From: Mansonella perstans
Taxonomy: Eukaryota > Nematoda > Chromadorea > Rhabditida > Onchocercidae
Reading direction: 5' to 3'
NCBI GenBank assembly: GCA_037074765.1
Contig: JBAMDO010000106.1
Location: 62,001 to 126,000, forward strand
Length of the DNA stretch: 64,000 nucleotides
Shown here: piece after piece, positions 11,134 to 21,766 of the stretch
Layout: every line of letters starts with the position of its first letter
How positions within the stretch are numbered: position 1 is the first letter of the stretch
Notes under the pieces: model-generated
Databases searched by the model: none
What the model saw: the letters and a program-made list of their open reading frames with translations, nothing else
Told to the model about the DNA's origin: nothing
Translations under genes and position numbers: made by a program

Positions 11134-13746
11134 TAATAATGAAAAATTCTTTAGCGGCTAATTATTTAAATGCTATATTTTTGTTCCATTTCAGAAAGTA
11201 TCGCTTGCATCGACCAATAACAATGAGGAATGATACATCTGGAGTATCGATCATCAAGCCACTAGTTGGCACTGATGAAAATTTATTTTTTAATCTCGAA
11301 AGTTTTTTTAAACTAAAATATCATTGTGTAAGTTGCCACTTTAAATGCTAATCAGTTCATGTTTAATCATTAAGACAATATTCAAAAAGAATGAATATTG
11401 CTGCTTTCACAATAGAAAATGGAATTTCATGTTGTTATTTCATTATGTATTCCAGATATAGATAAATATCTATATTCTTTCATTTAATTAGACTGTTAGT
11501 TATTCCTGCAGATTTCAAGTTGAAAAAAGTCCTTTCATTTCCAAGATATGGATTTTCAAATGCAATGTTTTATATTCTAGGAGAAGATATTTATTTTGCT
11601 TTTAGTATGAATTATTATTCTGTTTGCATGATGCGAATGATCCCTCTCGAAAAGTCGTTGAAGCTCTAATGATCAAATATCCATATGTTGATGCACGCCT
11701 TTTTTGTGTTAAGTTCATTTCATTTATATTTAAAAGTTTCTCTATTATGTAATATGTCACTTGATTGAAAAAAATTTTTCCAGTACTAACTTTGGTTTTT
11801 GATTTTACTCATCACTTTACCTCTGTTGATTATATTTCAGTTATTTGAATCATACCACATTTAAAAAACTTTTGATTCTGGTTTTTATCTTAGGCGGTGG
11901 TAATGTTGGATTAAATCCAAAGATTAACAACATGATTCCTGCTTATCATGCTTCGAAATATCCATTAATTTTGGTTAGCGATAGTGGAATTTATAGTAAG
12001 TCTTTTTGTTAAATTTTCGTTATTTTAAATATTAAATGAATTGTAAATTCATGAATCGATAACATTTAAAATTAAAGAATAGATTTCAAAAAAAATCGAT
12101 TTTTTTTCTAGTGCGTGAAGATGCACTGATGGATATGGTAAACGCTATGTCAAATGATGTAGCATTAGTTACACAGATGCCTTTTTGCGCTGATAGATGT
12201 GGTTTCGGAGCTAATCTTGAACAGGTAAAAGTCGAACTCTTATCAGTTTTTAGCCTAAAACTTGCTGCACTGTTTTTAAAATGTACGCACCAGTTGTATT
12301 CTTATTTTGAGTAGGGAAAAGGAAAGTAATCTGGGAATTTAAATTACGTGGTAATCATTTTCAGGTATATTTTGGGACGGGACATGCACGTATCTATTTA
12401 GCTGGTAATTGTTTGCGTTTTATCTGTTCTACAGGAATGTCGTCATTAATGAGGAAATGCGCTTTGGAGGATGCTGGGGGTATGGAAAATTTCGCTGATT
12501 ATCTTGCTGAGGATTACTTCTTCGGTGTTGCTTTTGCTGCAAGGCATGTATTTCTTCATTATTTTAATTTTGGGAAGCGCACATCGGGTACCAGTATAGC
12601 AGTAATTGAGCCAAATGGCTGTACTGTGCTTATTTGATTTGGTACCTTTGCCTATGAGAAAACCACATCAATGCATTGCAAGATTGATTCTGAAATTTTA
12701 AATTTTAACTTTTATCGAATTTGTAATTTGGACATTAAGAACTTGTTATCTTTAAGGGGATGGAAAATTGCCATTTCTGGTCTGCCTGCCATGCAAAACA
12801 CAGCAAGACCCGACCCGAACACCTTCCATGAACGTATATGCAGGTTCGTACTAGGTTTTTCGGACAAATCTGTTTGAAATCAAATCATAAATGATTCTAA
12901 ACTTCGCATTTTTTGTAGTCTTAATAAGAGCCTATCTCTTCAGTCTCCTGCAACTTTAATTTTCGCGATGCTCACTAATTATTTTTAAATTTTTTAATGA
13001 ATAAAGTCCTTAGTTACGTTATCTGATTGCATTTAAAGCCGTTTCTGCAATAATTTATTTGCAGGTGGATAAAATTACGTATAGCAATGCTGCCTTATAC
13101 TATAATTTTGGAACCTTTGCAAGATTGTTTTCTATCCGGCATACTCGGATGTTGTGCCATTTTAATTCTCTTTCCGTCATCACTAACTTTTGTCTTTTAT
13201 TATTTTATTTTTCATCTTATATACTGGATCTGCTGTGATTACACTTTGATTCACCTTGTTCAGGTTCGTTTTACACGTTTTCTTATGTTTTGAATCATAG
13301 CATCAAACTTCCGCATGATGAGGTCAACGCTGTTGATTTCCTCTCCGTTTCTTTTTCACTAAAAATTTACTTTCCTTCTCTTTTTATGGATGAAAGGAGT
13401 CTCGTATCTGCTGTCCTTCTTATCACAAATTCTATTGGAGAAAATCCAAGTGAATTATCTGTAAACGTTGATTTGAAACAGTCATCGAAATATTTAATGA
13501 GAGGATGCTTCACTCTTTTAATTTGTACCCGAACCATGTCAAATATTTCAGAATGGGCCACTGCCATTTTCCTTTGCGCAATTCCTGTTTGTTTGGCTAT
13601 ATCGTGAAATGTTATCTTTCCCAACTTGGTGTCGTGCGGTGCTTAACCCAAACATAAAATGGCGGAAAAGCAATTTCCGACTTCGTTGGGGTGGACGTAT
13701 TGCGCAACAACCAGCACGTTTGCCCAAAAAACTGAATAGTTGTTGA
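10860..13746 (+). CDS. UGCG: Ceramide glucosyltransferase (GlcCer synthase)
   Basis: A Golgi GT21-family enzyme that transfers glucose from UDP-glucose to ceramide, the first step of glycosphingolipid synthesis. Exons: 10860-10984, 11195-11327, 11606-11705, 11894-11995, 12112-12224, 12365-12543, 12757-12843, 13065-13263, 13552-13746; 410 residues (human 394). An N-terminal membrane anchor (about residues 13-40) is followed by the catalytic motifs D1 (HDANDP, D95), D2 (SDSG, D149), D3 (AEDYF, D241) and RxxRW (R277-W281), then a hydrophobic multi-pass C-terminus. [13 protein letters not shown] and TGMSSLMRK are also family blocks. Exon 6 must end at a GC donor (12544-12545), since only this joins RGW in phase. 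The start is the weak point: an out-of-frame ATG lies 10 bases upstream, and an extra 5' exon is possible. C. elegans has several cgt genes; only one copy is seen here. Confidence 0.95.
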
Positions 13747-14306
13747 GATATAAGAACTTTGAATTTTGCAGTGTTTTCATTCACCAATAAGCAAAAAATT
13801 GTATTACAGTAAGTATAAGAATTATATGAATAATTACATAAGTAATATAAGTGTAATATAATAATATTATTAATAAGTACATGAATTTTTTTGCATTTTA
13901 GTCTTTGGTTTTTTTTTAATCCAAGTTATTTTTATTGTTTCCATGATGACTCAATTACTCAACATTACTCAATATTTTTCCATTCCTTTGTTTCATCGAA
14001 ATGGTGGAATGTTTTCCTTACTCTTCATTTCATTTTTCTTTCAGCATATTTAAATTTGACTATATTAAAATGTTTTTCTCCCCGATATTTTTATAATTTT
14101 TACAATGCCAAAACTTTCGAGTCTAGTAGCTGTAGAGATCTGTCTTTAAAATTTCATCGGGATTTCCCTCAAGTGCCGAATTCTAAATTGATACTGCAAA
14201 AAAAAATATGCAAAATCTTTGATGTTGAAGACGATAAATAAAAATAAGCCTATGTGATCTAATGCTCATTGTTACGATCGAAGAATTGGGTGCAGTTGAT
14301 AACTAA
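13747..14306. other. Spacer with shadow ORF
   Basis: AT-rich. A 116-codon open stretch at 13891-14241 is rich in F, Y, S and L without recognisable motifs and is not called. An AATAAA-like hexamer at 14237-14242 could serve as a poly(A) signal, but it is almost 500 bases past the UGCG stop. Confidence 0.4.
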
Positions 14307-16287
14307 ATGCGACGAGTTTTTGAAAAGTTTCGAAAGGAAGCAGAAACCCTCGCAATGGAATCCAATGCTGAAGTTGAAATTATTGTCAAATATTCATTCA
14401 AAAAGAGACCTAATATGTCGTCTGTCCATATAAATAAATGTGATAGGTATGGAGTAAAAACTTAAAAGCAACAGTAACATTATCCCAAACACCTAAAATT
14501 ATGTTGAAATAAACTTTCGCAAAGCTCACTGTGTTTTTTTCTGAGCGCTGGATGGTGGGAAATATTGGCTTGAACAAGGTAATTTAGTATAACTTTTTGG
14601 AATGGGAAGATGCACTAAAATAATGAATTAAAGGAAAAAACACATAGTAATATGAAAATTGACAGCAATTTTTGATTCTTTAAAATTTCGGATATCGTAA
14701 GATTGCATTTGGAAATTTGAAAACACATTAAAGATGCACAAATGCGGTAAAAGAAGAGTCGGGTAACACAAATGCAGTAAATGAAGAGTCGGGTAACACA
14801 AATGCAGTAAATGAAGAGTCGGGTAACAAGAATTTAAAGGAACAAAATTCACAGAAATCACTAGTGGAAGTACGAAGTTTTCACTTTTTTCTTTTTTTCC
14901 ATTTGCACTTGGAGAAAACTTGAATGAAAAATCCAATGAACATTTCAAGACAATTATGCAAAAAATGAAGCTGAGCTAGTCATTGCAATGAAACAGTCAA
15001 GAAGTGAAACTTCTAAATACACAAGAACTTTCGAAAATTCGACATTCAAGTGCTTCAAATCCACCACATTTTTTAAATCTATAATAGTCTATTGCTATAA
15101 ATTGAGCTCGGATAGCTTATAACAAAGTTTTTTTTGTTTAACAAACTCTCAAATTTCCAGTCATCAGGAACTTATGTACAAATTCGAAACCCAGGAAGCC
15201 AGCCACCACCGCTTAGCATTGGAAGTAGGAAAAAGATTTCGGAACTAAAAAGTGGAAGTATTGCAAAATCTTCTTCAAACCATACTTTATCTGTAAGTAT
15301 AAACAGAAAAGCATCATATTGAAATGAAGATGATTTCATCCGAATTTCAATTTCCAATAAATTTATAAGTCTGCTACTATTACAGTTCGGTGCTACTATT
15401 CCGACAATCGGTAGTACCTTTAAAAGCATTCAATAATCCAACACTGTTTTCTTCAGCAGAATTAAATTTGCTCATTTATGTTTAGATGAGAACGATCTCG
15501 TCTACAAGTGGTCATTTCGTTCACAACAAATTCGTCAGCTCATCGAAAGATGAATCAGATGTGAGAAAGTTCTGGTTCTAGTTTTTAAATCAAGAGATTC
15601 AAATTCAAGAATTAAGATCAATAAGGAAACAATGAATTTATTTTAGATTTAACTTCAATTTTCATCGATGATTTTTTTAGGCAGGCGGCAGAAGAGCAAA
15701 AGAAAGTGTAAGCATTTTTTGGAATGAATGTAAATATCAACAATACCAAGACTAATCAAAACTTAAATTTTAAGAGATTTCCAATGATCAATTTGCAAGC
15801 ACGGAAAATCTCTTATATAAAATAGCTAAATTTTTTTCCAACTTCATTTGCTTTTTCTAAAGTTTTAACTAGAAAAAATTTAAAAAAATTTTTTACAGAA
15901 ATCAGTTACATCATGTATTATTGGAAGATTTATAGATGGCAAATTTGAATCGGTAAGAATGCAAGTGAGTCCAATAGCACACAAATATAAATGATGACAA
16001 TATCGAAGAAAAGATCTTTAAGATTTCAAACTGAACAACGAATGAACATGCTTTTAGTGTGCAATCCTTAGTCGATAATCATTATTATGACAAGTGTGGC
16101 ACATATGATCCATCAAGAAAGATGATCATTTAAAACATCAAATCAAAAAATTGAAAATAATTACTGAATTTGTTATTACTCATCTGAAAGTTTTTCAATT
16201 TCTTTATCTGTTTATTTTTAGGATCAATTCGAAAATATCTCATCAAAGGAAATGGACAAGAATGGAAATTACTCTCATATTCACTGA
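14307..16287 (+). CDS. Serine-rich protein of unknown function, micro-exon gene (partial model)
   Basis: No family recognised. The well-supported part is five exons with good donor/acceptor signals, all phase 0: 15161-15292, 15486-15560, 15681-15707 (only 27 nt), 15899-15952 and 16222-16287 (stop TGA). They encode serine- and lysine-rich low-complexity sequence, with pieces such as SSGTYVQIRNPGSQPPPL, KSGSIAKSSSNHTLS, AGGRRAKES and DQFENISSKEMDKNG. Upstream, 14307-14446 is a plausible first exon (MRRVFEKFRKEAETLAMES...) ending at AG/GTATGG. A 30-bp tandem repeat ending at a GTACGA donor (14869) gives an in-frame NTNAVNEESG repeat, also phase 0. The joins between 14446 and 15161 are unresolved: exon 1 ends in phase 2 and no clean bridge was found. 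It may be a fast-evolving nematode-specific protein. Confidence 0.45.
14737..14826 (+). repeat. 30-bp tandem repeat, three copies
   Basis: Three head-to-tail 30-bp units (14737-14766, 14767-14796, 14797-14826); the last two are identical and the first differs at two positions. The unit is a multiple of three and only one plus-strand frame is stop-free, reading NTNAVNEESG per copy, which suggests it is coding. The minus strand also reads open, but with a leucine/histidine-rich product. Confidence 0.85.
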
Positions 16288-18520
16288 AAAATTAGTGGCA
16301 TTTTCAGCAAAATCATTTGAAATATATCAAATATCTCAGAAGATCCTTTTCATTTCATTTCGTATGTTAAAAACATTCTGTCGTCAAATCACGTCTAGAA
16401 TTCGAAATTAAGTTTTAAAAATATTATTTGCTAATAAAGCAAGTTTGTATAATGAATTTTTGCAAGTTGAAATCAACCACATAGTGACAACCTTCACAAA
16501 AGTTTAAAACATTATATCCATCGACTTTAATTGATTTTAAATTTGAATACGTTTAGTTCAACGTTCAAAATATCACTACTAACGAAAAAGAGAGATATTT
16601 TTGACTTAGTATGACTTGAATATTTTAATTTAAATAACAGAATCGATTAGAATATAGATATTGAAAAATATGATAAAAATCATCGATATTCATAGATTCT
16701 TAATTAGAAAACATCTTATTGTAAATATCAACAATAAATAAAATCCTCATATCAGGATCTCGTTCAATTCCATTCTAGTTTTATGGACATTTAGGACATA
16801 CTGCTTGCTAGCTGATTGAATAAGCGCTCTCTTGCCACTGTAAAAAGAGTATGATTTCAGGTTAACAAACTATTACTAATATTTTAAAAACATAGTGATA
16901 TTTTATTAGGGATGCAAGCACACACACACATACATTAAAGTTACTTGATTAAGTGTTACCTGATAACTTGATTAAGTGTATTAAGCGTAACACATATATT
17001 AAGTGTACCTTGAAACATAATATAAATATATATATTTATATAGTAACAATAGACATATATTTAACTTAACCGCATGGTATTAAAAGCTTATATGCAGGAA
17101 ATAGTGGTTATTGACTTATTTACAAATCAATTCATTCAATAAATATGACGAATACAAATCAAATTTGGTTTTCATATTTATATTATTTATGAAATATTAT
17201 TTTATGAAAATCAAATATGTATAAAGACAAAGACAATAAAATATGATAATATATGTTAACAAAATAACATTAATTTTATTACTAATCAAAATATTCAAAT
17301 TTCTTAGAAAAGTAACAAAATACAACGAAAAATACAATAATAGCGATAATTAGATTGATAATTTGATATTAATAACTTTAACGCTTGAATTGATCAAATA
17401 TTCCCTTGAATTTTTATATGCTTATTATTATTATCTGATTATCATTTCTTTCAGAAGAAGGCTGATACTGTAATCAGTTTAGGATCAAACAAATATATGA
17501 CTCGAAAAAGAGAATAAAACGGAGTAATATAATTAAACTAACTCATATCTATATGAAACATCTCAAGGCAAATTATCATTTATCTTAGGAGAATAAGATA
17601 AGATCAAAGATAAGATCACTAAGAGGGAGAGTTACAGTAGATGCAACATTGAACTTTCCATCATTTTATCTTCAAAAAAATCTACCATAAAAATATGAAA
17701 AAAAGCATTTGTCTGAACTAATTAAATAGCAAAAAAATTTCTTAAAAACAATATCGCACTTTGTAAAAAAATATATGCTGCATAATTTAAATCATTTTCA
17801 AAAGTATTAAATTTCGTTTTTTTCTTTTTTTTTTTTTATTAAAAATTAATTTACCATTTAAAAGTATGCATTCAACGATGGCTTTTTTTTTTGTAATCTT
17901 CCGCGGGAACTTTAAGGAGAAATTTAGCTAAACTAACAACATTTGATCTAATTGATTCTCATTTATAACAGCGAAATAAAAGCTTTTATACCGAGAAGTG
18001 TCACGTTCCAGGAATTACGAATATCTTCTGAATGAATACCTGTTTCGAATATCTTCTGAATGAATACCTGTTTCGAATATCTTCTGAATGAATACATTAT
18101 GACGTGCATTGCATTACATCTATATGTAGATTCAGATTAACATAAAGGTTTCAGGAATCACGAATATCTTCTGAATGAATACTTGTTTCATTACATTTTG
18201 ACGTGCATTGCATTACATCTATATGTAGATTCAGATCAACATTAAGGTTTCAGGAATCACAGGAATCAAAGATTACCATGATAGTCATTTACAACATACA
18301 TTTCCACTACTATTAAATTTTTTAAATAATTCAAAGGAATCCTACACTTTTGGCTACCTGATCCCTAAACCTTCTGAAATAGGAAGTATTAAATAACACT
18401 CACACTGGCCATGAAACTATGGAATCGGATTGGGACGCGAATACAATCATGAAAGATGTAAAGGTTACAGCGTGCTAAGTGTTAGGTGAACGTGAAACGC
18501 TGTCACTTATGACGTGTTAA
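16288..18520. other. Gene-free AT-rich spacer
   Basis: No exon recognised on either strand. It contains a short CA run near 16918, scattered copies of a GATTAAGTGT-like word at 16946-17000, T-runs, and the repeat cluster at 18018-18262. The NASP promoter should lie at its right end. Confidence 0.5.
18018..18262 (+). repeat. Nested tandem repeat (28-bp and about 90-bp units)
   Basis: A 28-bp unit beginning CGAATATCTTCTGAATGAAT occurs at 18018, 18046 and 18074, and its core again at 18161. A second element beginning GACGTGCATTGCATTACATC occurs at 18101 and 18200, followed each time by the same GTAGATTCAG and GGTTTCAGGAATCAC words. The array therefore has a short unit nested in a longer 90-100 bp unit. 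Confidence 0.85.
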
Positions 18521-18526
18521 TTGCAG
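18521..18526 (+). promoter_or_regulatory. Candidate splice-leader acceptor for NASP
   Basis: TTGCAG lies 12 bases before the NASP start codon. Such a short distance is typical of nematode trans-spliced 5' ends. It is inferred only from position and sequence. Confidence 0.3.
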
Positions 18527-18538
18527 GAAAACGCAAAT

Positions 18539-21500
18539 ATGGTATCCATTTCGAGAAACGATGAATTTGTGGAGAAGAAGACAGACGAAGGGTTGATTAA
18601 TTTTTAGTCCACTAAAGTTTACTTTCTGTTTCTTAAGTTTACTAACGTCAAATTATTTTTCGAAAATCAAATGGAATTTAAAAAGTTTGATTTCTGAAGC
18701 ATTTGTCTTATTCTTTATTGCTTCTCGTACTTTAATTGAAATAATTTCGATTATTTTTGGCTATAATTATTTTTGGCGATTATTGTAGTTAATTGTCATA
18801 TTCAGATTTCTATTCGATGACTGAAATTTGATGCAATCATCCAGTTTCAGAGATGTTTCGAGATTCCAAACGCTTTTGGCGGAAGGAAAACAAGCTTATA
18901 TATCAGGGAAATTTAAGGAAGCTGAAATAAAACTGAGTGAAGCTGCTGAGCTATCGTAGGTTTTGCTTAAAGTTCATATAAAAGATTGAAATATATTCAT
19001 GTTGTAATTGAGGTGAGAACAGATTGTATTAAATTAATTTAAAGATTATAGCTATCGAGATTCAATTTAATCTTTGTCTTATTTGAAATATTTCTGATAA
19101 CTATTATTAACTGATGAATGTAAAATATTGATAAAATAGGAGGCAGCATATTTTGTGTCGGAATTTCAGTGTCAACATTTATGGATATTTTGCTGCTGCA
19201 ACATTTGACCCTCATTTATATTATGGTAAAACTTTGCTTGAATTGGCGAGACTGGAGGATAGCGTTTTTTCAAATGCTTTGCATGGTATTGGAACTGTTG
19301 ATGAAGAAGCATGCAAGAACAGCGAAAAGAATGAAGATCTCGAGGAACTGGAAACACTTACTGGTCACTATCCACTCCTGATTTTTGGAATTAAATTTTT
19401 AGTCTCTAATTCCCTAGCATTTAAATGTTTCTTTTTTTTAAAGTTTTGATTTTTTGTTTAGAAAAAGAAAGTGCCGAAATTATAGAGAAAGTTGGAAATG
19501 CTTTAGAAGAGAATGCCGAAGCTTTGGAAGAAAAAATTGCCTGTTGTCAGATTGATTCTTCCAACATGTTGGAGAAAATTAAGGAGGCAAGTTCTTGTAT
19601 GTGTGCAGTTGTTTTATCGACAGATTTGGTGTATAAATGGAAATCAGATTTTTTCTTTTCAAAATATGTCTTAAATTGCAACTTTCTGGCTGATCACATT
19701 GTGGCAAATCCTTCAGAAATATTTTGGATTGGTCTTAGTATCAGTATCCAATTAAAATATGGTTTCTGATGAGGTAACTATTTTATCATTTCAATTTAAA
19801 ATGATTTTTGTGAAGGTATGAATTAAATTCTTAAGGGAAATGGAGAAAAGAGGGCTAATGTTGAGGCTGAAAAGATTGATACATATGTGGCTGTGGAAAG
19901 TGACAGAAGTAGCATGGAAAAAAAGCAAAAAAGGAGTGATTGTATAGTCAGAAGCGGTAAAGGTTTGTTTTATTAATAATTTAAGAAAAATATCTGATCA
20001 TACAGTTGACCGGTTGCTATCAATAAATGCACTGTAGATGAGGGTGAAACTATGGATTATAAGGAAGATAGGAGCAAAATTGAAGAAAACAGGAAGAAAG
20101 ATGGAAATGTGAAGGATAAGGAAGAAGTACGTGATGAAGATGAAGGCGATAACGAGGATGATAAACTGGATGAAGATGATAAAGATGGAGTTTCGGAGAA
20201 CAGTGACAGCAAAGATGGATCCAGTGATGCTGAGGATGTTGAGTATCTGCAGCTTGCGTGGGAGAATTTGGAAGTTGCGCGAACTATTTGTGATAAGTGA
20301 GAGTTTTATTTTAGTGTAGGTTGAAACTTATTTTAATGTTCATTTCCCAAATACAGTTGTATTATTCTAAGCCCATCTCCAAGTTTGAATTTTCCTTTCA
20401 ACTTCTTGTAGGTAGAATCCGCATTGCTATGTTACCGACTAGATTGTTGTCTGCATAATATGGTAAAAAAATTCTTTTAGTTTCCTTATGATTTTAAAGG
20501 CATAGTTGATGGAAATGAAGAGAATTGCTCTTAATGTGTGGGTGGTTTTGATATGGTCTCGAATACGGGGTCACTTGTCTTTAACTTTTGAATTCGAAGT
20601 GAATATTTATAATGTCCAGGCATCTGGAAGAAGAAGGTTGGAAAGAGAGGAAAGTGGAAGTTCTTTTGGATCTCGCTGATTGCTCAACTGATGCAGAGAA
20701 TTATAAACAGGCGATTGATGATATTGACGCATGTATCTTGCTTGCGGAAAGCATCTTTGGTGAAACCGATCGATGTGTTGCACAGGCTTATTTTGTAAAA
20801 GGGCGAACTCATAACCTTGCCAAGGATTTTGGAAATGCAGCTAAAGTTCTCGGGAAATCAAAAGAAATCCTGCAGACGAGATTGGGCGAGTTAAACTTCA
20901 CTTAAAGCATTTTTCATTCACTTTTTATTTTCCCGCCTATACAAATTGATCATACTACAGAAATCGAAAATATAAATTCGCATAAGGATTGTTTTTTTAG
21001 AAGGGACTTTTTATCAGGTGTAGATTTCATCTATATTGTACAAGCAGATATATTTTGTACATATTTTAGCGAAACTCGAAGCACAATTATTACATGAAAG
21101 TCTGGAGAATGCAAAGAAAATTAGGACGGAAATTGACGAACTCAAATCTCTGTTGCCCGAAATTCAAATAAAAATCGATGATTCTTTGGAAAGTGCAAGA
21201 ACTTTCATAAAAGTGAGTCTCGTTCAAAACTACTCAATAAAATTCCTATTTGATATATGGAGAAAAATTCAAGCTATTTTAAAAATGGGCTTTGTTGTGA
21301 AATTGAACTGAATTAAAACTGTTACTTAGCTCAGTCGCATGCAAGATATTTTATTTCTCGCTTATTTTTCAAGGTCTGCTTAGAAAGGCAATTTATGTTT
21401 CGCTTCTGTGGATATTTTGTTTGATAGTTTAGTCATTTTTTCTTTTTTTCGCTTCTTTTGCAGCGTTTTTTCATTTTTATTTTTAATAAAGGGATTTCAT

Positions 21501-21766
21501 TGCTTCCATCTTTTTTTTTAGTGTTGCAGTCATTAATATTTTGACTGAATATAATCTAATTGAAGTTTCAGGGATCTGTTGTCGTTGCAGATGCTGAAAA
21601 AGACCTCTCAGTTAAATCATCGATAAAAGAAATGCCTGTTGACGATGTTAATAATTTGGTTCGCAAGAAATTAAAAAGACCGGCTGAAGGTGACGCGGAA
21701 AGGGAAAGAAAAAAGTATAAAGATGATGATAATCCTGAAAATGCTACATTTGATTCTTCAGCTTGA
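18539..21766 (+). CDS. NASP: NASP-like histone H3-H4 chaperone (SHNi-TPR)
   Basis: Nuclear chaperone that holds soluble H3-H4. Exons: 18539-18591, 18851-18955, 19170-19363, 19462-19586, 19836-19962, 20038-20296, 20620-20885, 21070-21212, 21572-21766; 488 residues. TPR 1 (LLAEGKQAYISGKFKEAE) and the YYGKTLLELARLED helix are followed by an acidic, lysine-rich insert (about residues 105-272, with DEDEGDNEDDKLDEDDKDG) that interrupts the TPR array. Further TPR helices follow (YLQLAWENLEVARTI, NYKQAIDDIDACI, AYFVKGRTHNLAKDFGNAA), then a coiled coil (EIDELKSLLPEIQIKIDD), the family's LVRKKLKRP block and a basic nuclear signal (about 455-474). Two introns need GC donors to keep phase (19587-19588 and 20886-20887). 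The first exon is supported by its phase-2 donor matching exon 2; the start itself is less sure. Confidence 0.93.

Noticed and set aside
13367..13624. Minus-strand 85-codon ORF
   Set aside because: Partly antisense to UGCG exon 9 and its preceding intron; no protein features.
13891..14241. 116-codon plus-strand ORF after UGCG
   Set aside because: Composition is that of translated AT-rich DNA, with no motif and no splice support.
14628..14948. Minus-strand 106-codon ORF with a leucine/histidine repeat
   Set aside because: Antisense to the 30-bp repeat, whose plus-strand reading fits neighbouring plus-strand exons better.
15386..15410. Possible extra exon (FGATIPTI) in the serine-rich gene
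   Set aside because: It leaves phase 1, which does not fit the following phase-0 exons; joining 15292 directly to 15486 is simpler.
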